Shown: piece by piece, positions 17,901 through 28,671 of the stretch | How the letters are laid out: each line of letters starts with the position of its first letter | Position numbering within the stretch: position 1 is the stretch's first letter | Origin: Prorocentrum cordatum | Lineage: Eukaryota > Sar > Dinophyceae > Prorocentrales > Prorocentraceae | Assembly: GCA_963575745.1 (NCBI GenBank) | Contig: CAUYUJ010019340.1 | Location: 145,647 to 182,047, forward strand | DNA length: 36,401 bases | Direction of reading: 5' to 3' | Position numbers and translations under genes: made by a program | Notes under the pieces: generated by a model | Told to the model about the DNA's origin: nothing | Database searches by the model: none | The model's input: only the letters and a program-made list of their open reading frames with translations

Positions 17901-19848
17901 GCGCCCATGTTCATGGGCTTCTGGAGCACCATGGTGGCCGCATCCATACCCAGGCCCTGCGCAGTCTGCACGGTGCGAACTTTCTCTGGCAGCAACGGGA
18001 TCTGGTACCTCGTAACCTTCACCTTCCGAAGCTTTCGCTCGCCATCGTCGTCGTAGTGATGGTTCCACTCCCAGGACGCCCTGTGCGGCGCGATCTGCAC
18101 GACCCCTTGCCCGAACCCAAAGTCCTTCTCGAGGCCATCAAACTCGACGAGGACACCGCGCGGCAAACGCTTGCATCGATAATAACCGAGCCGGTGGGCG
18201 TCGTGAAGCTTCTTTTCGCGCCAATCCGCGTCCGGCGTCTCGAACTCCTGCGGGTGGAACCTCACGTCCTTGACTACCCCCACGGCGTCCTGGACGATCT
18301 GGTGCTTCGCCGACAACTTCACGTTCAGCCGCACACGCATGCCGATGTACAGCGGGCACATGCCGATGAGGTGACCAGTGTTGTTCACGTTCGGCACCTG
18401 CAGCATGGCCTTGTGATGCTCCTCACAGAATGGCTTTGGAGGCAGGTCCACGGCCTGCACGTACAGCAGCATCTGCCCTTTATCCCTGGCCTCTCGCACG
18501 GCCCGATACTGCATCTGCCTGTGCACGGCCTCCCAGGCGATGCCCATCTCGAACCCGTCCTTGACATGGGGGTCCTGCAGCCGCCTGTCGTTCTTACCGG
18601 GTCGGACCACCCACCCTTGCACCACCCTTTTCTGCTCGGCCGTAAACTTCTTGCCCTGCCTCATGGTCTTCAAGAACCCGGGCATGAAAGGGCAGGGCGC
18701 GTGCGGAGTAACGAGACGGTCCTTGAAGCGGTGCGTCTCGTACAGAAACATGGCGTGGGTGACACCGTCCAGGAACATGGACTGCCCATTGCGGACGTGA
18801 ATCGGCGCCTCGGGCGACTCACGCTGCAGCAAGGAAGACCTTCTGCCCTTGCCGCTCACCGGCCCCAGCTGATAAAAATCCCCCAGGAACATGACAATCG
18901 GAACCTTCCCGAACATGTGCCCCCGCGCCATGTACAGGTTCACATCGCAATTATACTTAGCCTTACGGGCTTTGCACATGCGAAACGATGCAGCGCCGAG
19001 AAGCTGGGGCGGCACCATGGACACCTCCTCCACGATGACGGCCTTGAGGTCGTTCATGCGGTCCACGATGTCATCGACTTTCTGCCCCGAGAGCCTAGCG
19101 ATGGTCATGGCCTGCTGGCCGCTCAGCCCGAAGCCGCTGTGGATCGTCTCCCCCCCGATGACGCGCGCAGCGCTGTTCGACGAGGCCACGGCGATCTCCG
19201 ATCCCGCGCCGAACACCTCGTTGAGCAGACGTCGCAGCAGTTTCACCACCTCCGTCTTCCCCGTCCCGCCCTCCCCGTGCAGCAGGAGAGCCATCTGCTC
19301 CACCGGCTTGGGGCTTTTTCCGCTGCGCAGATCTTCCTCGTATGCCACGATGGCCTCCACCTGGCCCACGACCAAGGCGACCACCGCCTTCTGTTCTTTA
19401 TTGAACGTCACGGGGTTGTCCGCCCTAGTCGCCCACTCGTTAAACAGCCTCTCCGCGATGTCGCGCGCCCGCCGCGGCCGCTTCGCGTCGCCGGCAACCG
19501 CGGGCGGCGGCGGCCGACCAGGCACCAGCACGGCAGGCGCCGAACCCGCGAGGCCGCCCCGCCCGTCGCCATCCCCAGGCAAGCCCTCTGATCCCTTTTT
19601 CCTGTATCGGAACGCCTCCTTCTGCTGTGCTTTGCCCTCCTCGAACTGAGAGTCGTCCAACTCGAGACCGACGAAGCCGGTCTGCCTTCCAGTACTCGCG
19701 GCAGCAGGCGGCGGCTTATGGTCTTTCGCATAGCCGTCAAGGAAGATATTCTTATAGACCAAGCTTTGCGACGACCCACGAATAAGCTCCAACTGAGCCA
19801 CCGCGGGCACCTGACTATCCGGCACGGCGTGCGCGGGACTGTCGGTGC
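14963..19848 (-). CDS. Helitron PIF1 helicase-USP ubiquitin protease part
   Basis: About 1,620 codons from the shift; the frame is open to 20119 but is noise above about 19850. Numbered from 20119. Helicase 220-775: Walker A 'HGEGGTGKTE' (281-290), Walker B 'VIVEEVSMV' (361-369; PIF1 usually has DE), 'FLGDFYQLGPV' (411-421), and the C-terminal 'QTAQGLGMD...HLYVMLSRV' (718-754). Then a Pro/Gly/Asp linker with an RG-rich run. USP domain 1005-1332: Cys box 'GIANLGNTCF' (catalytic C1015), 'QCDASEF' (1098-1104), CxxC at 1145-1148, His box 'GESAKSGHYYAC' (H1286) with 'FDDEAV' (D1302/1303), ending 'YVFAYVRR'. All USP (peptidase family C19) catalytic residues are present. Next come a long low-complexity linker and a Cys/His cluster 1510-1538 ('CMARTW', 'GGQCRS', 'CGDLCGQH'), then 'HGRVDGPIPEGKL' and a helical tail. 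Confidence 0.87.
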
Positions 19849-22470
19849 GCCGCCCACGCTTCGTCCGCCTCGCCCTCGTCCACCTCCTGGGCAAAACCAT
19901 CCAACGCTCCGCCGCCGGCGCCCGCCCCCTCCTCCTCGTCCGCCTCCCCGGCACGCCGATTCCCCACGGCCTCCAGCTCAGCAGGCTGCTCGAAATCCTT
20001 GGCCTCCGGACGGATCTTGGTTCGCGGCCGCCCTTTCGCCTCCGCCTCCACGTCGAGGTTCGTCGCGACCTGGACGGTCCAGCGTGCCATGAACTCGGCG
20101 GCGCTGGGGCGCTGTGCAAAGTAGCCTGGACGCTCGTCCGGGCCCCGGTTCAGATCGATGTCCTCGATCGTGAACCACTTTCCTGCTCGCCGCTCGCACT
20201 CCTCGTACTGCCTGGACAACGCCACCTGCTTCGCCCACCACTCCTCCCAGGCAGGCCGATGCTTCCCGGACGCGTCGACGCCGGCCCTGTAGGGCGCCCA
20301 GGCCGCAGCCCCCTTCTCAGCCGGCTGCAAAGGACGGAAGATCACAGACTTGAACAGCGCGTTGACCTCTGCCTCTTTCTCCTTCGAAGGCATCGTGAAG
20401 CCGAAGAACTTGGGCACCCTGAACGGCGCGCCGACGCGGAGCTTCTGCACTCGGGAGGCGGCGGCCGGGTGCGTGTCCGCGAACGCGTACGTCTCGAAGT
20501 CCTGCGGGTCGAAGTGGAGCGGGTTGGCCTGCGCGGTGTACACGTACATGGCGTAATGGTACATGCCCATGGACTTCAGGGGCTCCCTGTCGCCGCGATG
20601 CAGCCAGTCCATCTTCATGTCGTGGTCCAGCCGCGCGCTGTATTCGACACCCTGCTGCTGCTCCTGCTCGGGCTGCCCCCCCCCAGCAGCACCGGCAGCC
20701 GCGCCCTCCCCGACAACGCCGTCGACGACACGGGCGTGCAGCGTTGCGCGCGCCTCGTCCAGCGCATCCATGACACCGCCGCCCCCCTCGCCGTCCACTT
20801 CTCCCGCGGCCGGCTGGTCCACCTCGATGTGGTCTGCGCGCGGGTCGGTCCAGAAGTCGTCCATTTTCTGATGAACGGCGGAGCTTGCCTGGAACGCCAG
20901 CGCCACGATCCCCTTGCAATACAGAGTCCAGGTGTCATGGGAGCAATAGCACTCGTGGCCATACTGCATCTGAAACATCATCTCGGGCAGCTTCTTCAGG
21001 AGCGCCCGGTGCGGGCTGGTCGTGAGCTTGATGACAGTTCGCCTGGCAGAGTCGAGCACTCCGCCCCAGCCGCTGCGACGAGCGGCAGCAGCGGCCCGGG
21101 CCCCGTCGACGTCCTCCTCGCCCTCCGCCTCCGCCGCCTCATCCGCCTCCCGCTCCGCCTTCTGCTGGAGTCGGAGCCACTCCAACCCGGTGCTCTGCGC
21201 GTGCAGCACTCCGAGGTCTCCCGCGATCGGCCCCGCCTTGGTCGTGTAGTCCGTCTGGTAGTGCGCCATATTGATGGCGTCCATGAACACGGCCTCCAGC
21301 GAGTGCAACACGTGCTCCCGCAGGCTGCCGGGCGGACCGCTGCCGCTCGCGCCAGCAGCTGCGGCGGCGGCGGGCGACGCGGGCGCGCTCGATGCAGGGC
21401 TGCCAGACGCCGCCGCGCGCGACGCGGCGCGGCCTGGCGCCCGCGACCTCGGCTCTGTCTCGACGGCTGATTCTGGCAGCTCGCGCTCCGCGCGCCGGTC
21501 GCTGTAGTAGCCCAGGCCCTGCTCCCCCTTCTTGAACACGAACCCGGGCCGGCTGCCGTCGTAACACGAAGCCGCGCTGAACCCAGCGATGTCCTCGAAT
21601 TCCGGCGTCGGCGGAGGCGGCGGATCCAAGCCATACGCATCGGCCAAATCCCACGGCTCGTCATCCTCTTCTCTGAAGCCCCAGATATCCCCCGCGTTGG
21701 GATCGTCCATCGTGGTCGGCGCCCCGCCGAGCAAACCTCCTCCCCTGGGCAGGCCGAGGCGGCGCCCCACGGGCACGCGCCCGCCCCCCGCCGCAGCCGC
21801 GCGCGCCGCCCCCTCGGCCGCCCCGCCCCCGCCCTGCGCTGCGGCCGACGCCCCGGAACCCGTGGAACCTCCGCTCTGCCCGGTGCCCTCGTCGCAACCG
21901 GTGCCGCCAGTCCCGGCGCCAGCCAGCGCGTCCGATGCCTCGCCGACAGGCTCGGCGAACGCACCGGGCTCCGGAGGCGGCGGCACAACAGGGTCGCTGG
22001 CGGGCGCGCCCCCGACGCTGTCGTCGCCCGGCAGGTCGAGCACCACGCGGTCCAGGCACTGGACGTCCAGGTTGCTCCGCAGACACACCTGGCCCACAGG
22101 GTTCGTGCTCCCGTGGTACGGGTGGTACCGCACCACGTCGACGCGACCAGCTCTGCCGTACCGGTTGCAGCGGTGCGGCCACGGGCCGTAGCCTTCAGCC
22201 GGAACGTCGTCCAGATCCAGGCGCTCGCCAGGAGGGTTCCACTCCCCCTCCTCCAACGGACCGCACGCGCACTGAACCTTCGCATCTTCCGGAAGCACCA
22301 AATCCTTCCCCTTGCGCAGGCGCCGCCAGACGAAGGCGGCGGCAGGACGCTTCCTGGACGGGTGGCTGTAGACCGCAGTCTCGTACTCGTGGTAGAAGCC
22401 GAGCCGGCACACCTTGCAGTGCTGAGGCACATCGTCGTTCGTCTTGTGCTTCCAGCACGTGGGCCGCACC
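19840..22470 (-). CDS. Helitron Rep, zinc-binding and tyrosine part
   Basis: About 875 codons. It begins in frame at about 22470 after the shift; the apparent start at 22496 is a GTG in noise. Seen: 'TCWKHKTNDDVPQHCKVCRLGF', which completes the HxH...C...H...CxxC cluster of the Rep; a Gly/Ala/Pro low-complexity insert (residues about 160-400); the tyrosine motif 'HYQTDYTTK' (Y413, Y417, K420), matching the YxxKYxxK motif with Asp for Lys; 'YHYAMYVYTAQ' (646-656); and 'KFFGFTMPSKEKEAEVNALF' (696-715). Catalytic HUH and Tyr residues are therefore both present across the breaks, but spaced by a long insert. The sense frame passes to the helicase frame at about 19840; the old frame ends at 19815. 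Confidence 0.83.
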
Positions 22471-23515
22471 TGTGCAGGTGGCCACGGATGATACACTTGC
22501 GCGCGTCCCGCGCGAAGCAGCGCGCCCAGGTCCGCGCCTCATCCCCCGGGCACTCAGCAAAGTGCATGGCCGCGGCGCCGTCCGCGCGCACCACGCGGTA
22601 CGCAGGCTTGCGGCGGTACTGCGGCTGCAGCGTCACGTGCGCACCCGTGAGAGGCTCTCCAAATACCGCCGGGTACTGTGCCCGCTGCTCATGGGGATCG
22701 GGCTCTGGATCTGCCAGCGGCGCGAACGGTCGCTGCCGGAGCGGACCCTCTATTGCGGGCTGCTGCTCCAGCATCGCCCGCTCCTCCACGAGATCGACGT
22801 TCATCATGGCCGCAACCTGATTCCGCAGCTCTTCTGTGGACAGTTGGTTGTCAGCACGGACGGAGCGGCGGCCCTCTTCGTACGCCCTCTTGCACAACTT
22901 CCCGAGCTGACGACGCGAGGCGCCAGCGATGGTATCGCACTTCAATTGGAGGTCGCTCTCCTCTCGCTTCCCGTCCGCGAACGCGAGACGTCGATCCCGC
23001 GGGCCGAGCGGAAGCGGCGGCAGACGGTCCGACCCGTCCAAGCCCAGTTGCCGGCCCACCTCCTCCGCCGCGTCGAACTGCACGCTGCCGACCCTGGCGA
23101 GCACGGCCTCCCTCCACCTCCTCAGACGCTCCTCGAGGCCTTCGAAGTCCCCCGCGCGCAGCTTCGCGAGGAACGCGCCGGTCATCGGGTGCAGGCGCCA
23201 CAGGTGGATGTGCGGATGGATGCCGCCGCGCCCCTGCGACTCCACGGGTCCGAAGAACGCGCGGACGAGCCCGAACGCTCCACACGCCCCCGTGGCGGCC
23301 ACGCCGTCGGAAACGCCCGTGGCCCCGCGCTGCGGCGTGACGCCGACGACATGCTCCAGGAACAGTTCCAGCATGAGGTTCGTGACCATGGCCTGCGACA
23401 CCGGGTCAGCGGCCACCCGCCGCAGCATGTCCCGCGTTGAGGGCATCACGGGAGCAGTCTCCTCCAGCAGCCGCCATCGCTGTACGGAGGCGCCCTCGTA
23501 CATCAGGGACACCAT
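22468..23515 (-). CDS. Helitron Rep, HUH part
   Basis: About 349 codons from the ATG at 23515. The central part of the Rep endonuclease, which nicks and joins DNA in rolling-circle transposition. Seen: 'QGRGGIHPHIHLW' at residues 94-106, the HUH metal-binding motif (H100-P-H102, with an extra H104), in the expected 'QxRGxPHxH' setting; a helical region with 'DFEGLEERLRRWREAVLARVG'; 'ALVAGAS..LGKLCKRAYEEG'-type helices; and at the end 'CIIRGHLHR', the start of the zinc-binding segment seen in Helitron Reps. After 'HLHR' the sense frame switches by +1, at about 22470, into the next piece. The old frame stays open to 20996 but reads as antiphase Arg/Ala-rich sequence. Confidence 0.83.
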
Positions 23516-23517
23516 CA
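23513..23517 (-). other. TGATG stop-start overlap inside the Rep domain
   Basis: TGA (23517-23515) closes the upstream frame and ATG (23515-23513) opens the next, sharing one base, a -1 phase change. It falls between 'FTTPNIADTRN' and 'MVSLMYEG', which would be contiguous in a normal Rep. Either reinitiation, a -1 frameshift, or a one-base indel explains it. Confidence 0.75.
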
Positions 23518-26500
23518 GTTCCGAGTGTCCGCGATGTTCGGCGTCGTGAACACCAGGGGCGGCCCGAAGAGCCGGGTGTAGCTGGTACTGATGTGCCGCA
23601 GCGTGGTCCGGTGCGCGTCGGACCCGACGACATCACGGTTGCTGAGCAGCATGCTGCGCAGCGCGCTCTTGACGTTCCGGGGCAAGCCCTCGAGGCCCAG
23701 GGCCTCCTTGATGCCCGCCCCCCTGCCGAGCACGGCCACGACCTGCGCCAGATCCTCCGGCGTCAGTGCGGCGAGGTCCGCGATGCTTTCCCCCAGACGC
23801 TGCTTGCGCACGAATAACCTAGCCGACTGAATGATAGCCTTTCTGCGCCAGAGGCAATACTGGGCCGTGAGCAGGTCAGCGTGGCGACGCCAGCGCGGCA
23901 CGGGCGACTCAGACGCGGCGGGCGCCCGCGCAGCGTCGGGCGCGGGCGCCCGCGCAGCGTCGGGCGCAGGGACGTCGTCGGATACCTCGTACTCGAGCTC
24001 CTCGCGAGCCATGAGGCACCTGCACCACTCGTCGTACGTCAACTTCGCCTCCCTCTCGAGTCCGAAGACGCCGTCGCCGTAGGGAAACGCGACGGGGTCG
24101 AAAGCACTCCAGAAACCGGGGGAGAACATGCTGACAGGCTCGGTTCCAGTGGGCACGACGACCCGCACCGCGCGCCTCGCCGGCCCGCCCTCAGCGCCCC
24201 CGGCCGGCGCGCCGCCGCCGCCGCCGCCGCCACCGGCCGCGCGCTTCCCGGCAACTCCCGGAGGAGACCGCGTGGCCTGAATCTTCTGCTCCGTCTGCTC
24301 CAGCTTCTTCGTGAGTGCCTCCTTCTTGCACTTGGTGAGCGCCTTCGCAGCCCCGTGGGCCTCTTCCGCGGCCTCCGCCAAGCGCTGGTCGAGATCTCCG
24401 TCCTGGAAATTCTCCATGCCGGGGAACTGCCGCGTCCGTGCCTCCACCTCGCTCTTCTCGCGCGCAATCACCTCCGCCTTCTGGAGGCTGAGGTGCACGT
24501 TCTGCCACTGCTTGTCCAGATCGGCCAGCATGTCGGCGTCCGCGACGGCGGCGCAGTACTCGCCCTCCTCGACACCCTCGCCGCCCTCTCCCTCACCAGC
24601 CTCGCCCTCGTCGCCCTCTGAGTCCTCCCCGCCAGCGCCAGCCGCGTCCTCACCGGTGGGATCCCCGCCCCCGCCCCCTGCCTCGCCCCCGCCGTCAGCC
24701 GCCGCGTTCGCTTCGCCCTCCGCGCTCGCAGCGCCTGCACTCGTCCGCTTCGGCGGGGCCGAGCCCGCGCCAGGCTGCACGGCATCCGCCGGGCCCTCCT
24801 GGCGAGCGTCGCCGCCCTTACCCCCCACGGCCACGCACGCCGCGAGACAGCGAGGCAGGCCCAGGAGCGAGGAGCCGTCGCCATCGCCGTCGCCCTCGGG
24901 GTCCGCAAAATTTTGCGCGGCCTCTTCGTCCCACCGCACCGCGGCGCACTGCTCGTTCGTGTCGCGGAGGTACTCGTAAGCGCGCTTGAAATCGGCGAGG
25001 GGCACGCCGAGCTCCTCCAATAGCGCCTTCTGCAGGGTGGCGGGGTCGGACCCCGCGAAGACAATCTGCACGAACTCGACGAGGTCGCTCTCCCGCGGCG
25101 GCAGCGACAGCACCTGCCGGCCGCCGTCCGCCTGCGGGAACGCCACGAAGTTCCCCACGTACGCCTTGATCTTCTGGTCGATCGGAGCCCACTCACCAGA
25201 GTCGGCCTTGCAGTTGAACCGCCGCACGATGCCCCGCGCGATGGGCAGCAGAAGCTTCGCGCCCAGCGTGAGATTCCGCAGCGGCGGTGGCAGCCGACCG
25301 ATCCAGAGATCGTTGGCCAGCGCGCAGGGCGGCATCGTGGGCAACCTCTTGGAGAGCGCGCCGTGACACCCTGCGCAGATGGGCACCTTCTGCTTCGCGT
25401 CGGCCACGAGCACCCCGTCTGACTGGCGCCTGTCAATCTTGAAGCACTTCTTGTGCAAGAGCCACAGCTTCCCGTCTGGGCCAGGGTCGCGCACTGCGGA
25501 CGCCTCCAGCTCCTCGAGGGGGATGCCGCCCGGGCGCTCGACGCCGTTGGGGCCCTCGCGCACGAAGCGCCACCGAGCGTGGTACCGTGCCGGGTCCAGC
25601 AGCGCGTGGGCGCGCTGCCGCTGCGTCAGGCGCATGGCCTGCGCCTGCGCGCCCGCGGCCTCGGATGCCTCTCCCCTCGCCGCCTCGAGCTCGGCGCGCG
25701 CGGGCGGCTTCGGCACCTGGTCGCAGAGCAGCGAACGCTCCCCGGCGCCGTCCGGCTGCTGCCAGAAGTGCACGCGCTGCAGCTCGTCCGCCCAGTGGAG
25801 ACGAGCGCAGACGCAGCAGGCGACCCTCGAGCGCACGGCGCGGCGACTCTGCCCGGGCTCGGGCCCCTCGACGTCCGACGCCGCTGGCGCAGCGCCCAGC
25901 GCGTCCAAGTCCACGGGCGGCATGTCCACGCCCGCGGGCGGCACGGCCCCGTCCGCGCCTGGCGGCTTCCACCAGGCGCGCGGCGCGTCCGGCGCGGCAG
26001 CGGCGGCGGCGGCCTCCCCCGAGTCGGCGGGCGCTGCGCAGGCTGGCCACTCGTGAGACCCCGTGACGAGGTGCTCAGAGAAGGCCTCCACGCACTGCCG
26101 CCACTCCTGGGGCCTCACGGGCCGCACGTCATCAGCCTGCTGGGGCCACTGCTCGGCCAGGTAGAACAGGCGCTTCCTATACTCCGGCCACCCGTGGTGC
26201 TTTTCGCGCACGTGCGTCATGAAGCCGGCATGCGTGCCGAAGTTCTTGTCGCAGAGGCGGCACGGGAACGGCGGGAGAGCCTCCGGGGCCTCTTTAAATG
26301 CCCGCAGAGGGTGGCGCTCGCCACACGGGAGGGCCACATACTCGGGCTGGAGCCTGGGCACGCGCGCCTTGCGAGCGGCAGCGATGGCCGGGGTCGGCGC
26401 GGGCGGGGCGCCGCCGGCCTGCGTCTCGCGCTTCCGCGCCTCCTTCACGGCCAAGCCATACCGTTCCGGGCACTCGCGCGTCAGGGAGCTGTGGCGCTGG

Positions 26501-28671
26501 TCCGGGTCCCACTCCCCAAAAGGTCGCTGCTCGGGTCTGCCGTGGCTCCCACAGAACTGCCCTTCGCCTTTGCAAGAATGCCGGCACTGCCCGAGCACGT
26601 GCACGCCCTGGTGCGGGTGCCAGACGCGCGCGACGCACCTGCCAGCGACGCACGGCGCGGGGTCCAGGAGCCAGGCCGGCAGGGTGCCCTCCTCGCTCAC
26701 GTGGGGGTCATCCAGAGCCACGTTCACCTCCACGTCCCCTGCCTTCACTGTCTTCCCTGCGAGACGCTCCTCCTCTTCCTTCCGCAGCCGCTCCTGCTGC
26801 AACCGCTCCTGGTCCCTTCTCGCCGCGCCGCGAGTCCGCGGCCCTGGGCCCTCGGGAGCTGGCCTCTTGGGCCCGCCGCCGAGCAGCCGACCAGCGCCCC
26901 CGCCCGCGCGCCCGTCGCCGTCGCCGCCCGCGCCACCGTCGCCCGGCCCCTGCGCACCAGAGCCCGACCCCGACGCTGGTCCACCGTTCGCACCGCTGCC
27001 CGAAGAAGACCCGCCGCAGCCGCCGCCGCCGCCCCCGGAAGAGTCGTCGCCGCCGGCCCCTCCTCCCACCACCTCATCCCCGCACCCCGCCAGCCGCAGC
27101 CATTCGCTGCATGTCCGGTCCAACCAGATGCGTACGAATTCCTGCGAATACTTCGTCGCCGCACTTGCAACACCCCGCGCGAGCTTCGCTTCCTTGAAAT
27201 CGGGCTCCCCGCGCCGATCGGCGAACGCGTCCGGCCAGACACCGCCGTGACGGGCACGGAAATCGTCGAGGGCAATCAGAGCGCGCCTGTCCGTGTCTGT
27301 AAGCGCCGCGTCCTTCTCCACCGCGGCGAGCAACGCGGGATCCCTCTCGAGCGCAGCGAGCAGGCGCTGCTGGTCCAGGTCCCAGTGCCCCGCGGCGAGG
27401 TTCCACGTCAAGCCCACGCCCGCCCGCTCCCGGCGCACGAAAGCCGCCACCTGCCGCGCCGCCTGAGGCTTCAGCTTGAGGAGCTGCTGCCAGACGGGCC
27501 ACTCGGGGATCGCCTGCGGCTTCAGGTCCGCCAAGTACACGGGCGGCTTCAGGTCGCCACTCGGGGACCGCCGCGCGCCCTCCGCGGCCTCCACCCTGTA
27601 CATTATGTCGCGGTCGCCCTCGAGCTGCTGCAAGCGCGCGGCCAGGGCGTCGCCCATGCGAGCGACGCCGCCGCGCGCGCGGCACCAGGCCCGCAACAGC
27701 CAGAGCTCCGCGGGCACGTCGCCCGGCTCGCCCGTGTAGTAGCCGCGCCGCCCCTGGGGGAACGTGTCGGCGGCGAAACCCGACTCCACGGCCTCGGAGA
27801 AGAACGCACGGCCAGGGCCGGCCCACGCTTTCGGGATACCGAAGACGCGCGGCCAGGGCGCCAGCCTGCTCCCGTCGGGCCCCGCGCGCTGGTACCACGG
27901 CTCCAGAGCGTGTCGCTGGTCCAGCTGCACGCTCGCTTCGCAGTTGTCCTGGTGGAAGCACTCGTCCTCCAGCAGCAGACCACGGAACTCAGCGAATCCG
28001 TTCTCCCCCCTCGCCGCGCACTGGGCCGCCTGCGCGCGCTTCCTGGCGCGGGCGCGCTCCGCCTCCACCGCCTCGCGCTTCATCACCGCCTGGCTAGGCA
28101 GCTTCTTCGGCGCGAAATGCAACCTCTTACACCAACCATCGACCTCTCCGTCGGTCAGCTCCCGCGCGCTCTCGAAATCTTGCCGGCACTTGTAGCAGAG
28201 GGATTCGGAGGGCAGGCGCAGGAGCACGCTGCCGTGCACCGGGGCGCCAGGAGCGCCGTCCAGCCGCGCCTGCTCTGCGTACCGCGCATGGCGCGTCGCC
28301 TCGCGCACCTCCCCCGGCCTCCAGACCTCGCCCTCGGCGGCGCCCAGCGACGGCAGCAGCGGCGCGCGGACAGGCCCCGGCTTGCCGTCGTCGCGGAGCG
28401 GCGCGCGCCAGCGCAGCGACTCGCGACGGCAGCAGACCCAGACCTCGCGCTCCACGCCCTCCTGCTCGAGCCGTTGGAGCAAGCGCTGCCACTGCTCCCA
28501 GGGCCCCCGCACGTCCGAATTGGACACGGGCGTGCGGCGCAGCAGCTCGGGGTCGGCCTTGCGCAGGCGCCGGATCGCCTGCGACCGCGCCACGTTGTCC
28601 TGCGCCGTGGCCGCGTCGAGCCCCAGGGCGACGCCCCGCAGCCGCTCCAGCTCCGCCACCTGCCGCTGCAG
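23515..28671 (-). CDS. Helitron polyprotein, zinc-finger, DUF6570-like and Rep N-terminal part
   Basis: 1,718 codons follow the UAG; numbering here starts at the GTG at 28659. Seen in order: helical region 1-530; Gly/Ser-rich linker 530-600; Arg/Glu coiled stretch 605-640; Cys/His cluster at about 670-705 ('CVARVW', 'GQCRHSC', 'FCGSHG'); C2H2 finger C800-C803-H816-H821; further Cys pairs near 948-951; DUF6570-like domain about 1090-1240, beginning 'CAGCHGALSKRLP' and including 'ALANDLWIGRLPPPLRNLT'; an acidic Gly-rich linker; coiled coil about 1380-1465; and the start of the Helitron Rep domain about 1495-1714 ('FPYGDGVFG', 'GPPLVFTTPN'). DUF6570-like domains commonly precede Helitron Rep. 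The frame ends in a TGATG overlap with the next piece, in the middle of the Rep domain. The lack of an early ATG argues it is not a separate gene. Confidence 0.8.
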   Translation of the reverse strand: MQRQVAELERLRGVALGLDAATAQDNVARSQAIRRLRKADPELLRRTPVSNSDVRGPWEQWQRLLQRLEQEGVEREVWVCCRRESLRWRAPLRDDGKPGPVRAPLLPSLGAAEGEVWRPGEVREATRHARYAEQARLDGAPGAPVHGSVLLRLPSESLCYKCRQDFESARELTDGEVDGWCKRLHFAPKKLPSQAVMKREAVEAERARARKRAQAAQCAARGENGFAEFRGLLLEDECFHQDNCEASVQLDQRHALEPWYQRAGPDGSRLAPWPRVFGIPKAWAGPGRAFFSEAVESGFAADTFPQGRRGYYTGEPGDVPAELWLLRAWCRARGGVARMGDALAARLQQLEGDRDIMYRVEAAEGARRSPSGDLKPPVYLADLKPQAIPEWPVWQQLLKLKPQAARQVAAFVRRERAGVGLTWNLAAGHWDLDQQRLLAALERDPALLAAVEKDAALTDTDRRALIALDDFRARHGGVWPDAFADRRGEPDFKEAKLARGVASAATKYSQEFVRIWLDRTCSEWLRLAGCGDEVVGGGAGGDDSSGGGGGGCGGSSSGSGANGGPASGSGSGAQGPGDGGAGGDGDGRAGGGAGRLLGGGPKRPAPEGPGPRTRGAARRDQERLQQERLRKEEEERLAGKTVKAGDVEVNVALDDPHVSEEGTLPAWLLDPAPCVAGRCVARVWHPHQGVHVLGQCRHSCKGEGQFCGSHGRPEQRPFGEWDPDQRHSSLTRECPERYGLAVKEARKRETQAGGAPPAPTPAIAAARKARVPRLQPEYVALPCGERHPLRAFKEAPEALPPFPCRLCDKNFGTHAGFMTHVREKHHGWPEYRKRLFYLAEQWPQQADDVRPVRPQEWRQCVEAFSEHLVTGSHEWPACAAPADSGEAAAAAAAPDAPRAWWKPPGADGAVPPAGVDMPPVDLDALGAAPAASDVEGPEPGQSRRAVRSRVACCVCARLHWADELQRVHFWQQPDGAGERSLLCDQVPKPPARAELEAARGEASEAAGAQAQAMRLTQRQRAHALLDPARYHARWRFVREGPNGVERPGGIPLEELEASAVRDPGPDGKLWLLHKKCFKIDRRQSDGVLVADAKQKVPICAGCHGALSKRLPTMPPCALANDLWIGRLPPPLRNLTLGAKLLLPIARGIVRRFNCKADSGEWAPIDQKIKAYVGNFVAFPQADGGRQVLSLPPRESDLVEFVQIVFAGSDPATLQKALLEELGVPLADFKRAYEYLRDTNEQCAAVRWDEEAAQNFADPEGDGDGDGSSLLGLPRCLAACVAVGGKGGDARQEGPADAVQPGAGSAPPKRTSAGAASAEGEANAAADGGGEAGGGGGDPTGEDAAGAGGEDSEGDEGEAGEGEGGEGVEEGEYCAAVADADMLADLDKQWQNVHLSLQKAEVIAREKSEVEARTRQFPGMENFQDGDLDQRLAEAAEEAHGAAKALTKCKKEALTKKLEQTEQKIQATRSPPGVAGKRAAGGGGGGGGAPAGGAEGGPARRAVRVVVPTGTEPVSMFSPGFWSAFDPVAFPYGDGVFGLEREAKLTYDEWCRCLMAREELEYEVSDDVPAPDAARAPAPDAARAPAASESPVPRWRRHADLLTAQYCLWRRKAIIQSARLFVRKQRLGESIADLAALTPEDLAQVVAVLGRGAGIKEALGLEGLPRNVKSALRSMLLSNRDVVGSDAHRTTLRHISTSYTRLFGPPLVFTTPNIADTRN

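Noticed and set aside
17723-19591. Plus-strand frame of 622 codons opposite the helicase
   Set aside because: It lies antisense to clear PIF1 motifs and has no domain of its own.
20996-22467. Continuation of the HUH frame beyond the second frame break
   Set aside because: After 'HLHR' this frame gives Arg/Ala-rich sequence, while the other phase carries the zinc-binding and Tyr motifs.
22455-22500. Intron at 'CACAG|GTGCGG' to explain the frame change
   Set aside because: The two sense frames abut with a one-base offset, leaving no room for an intron.
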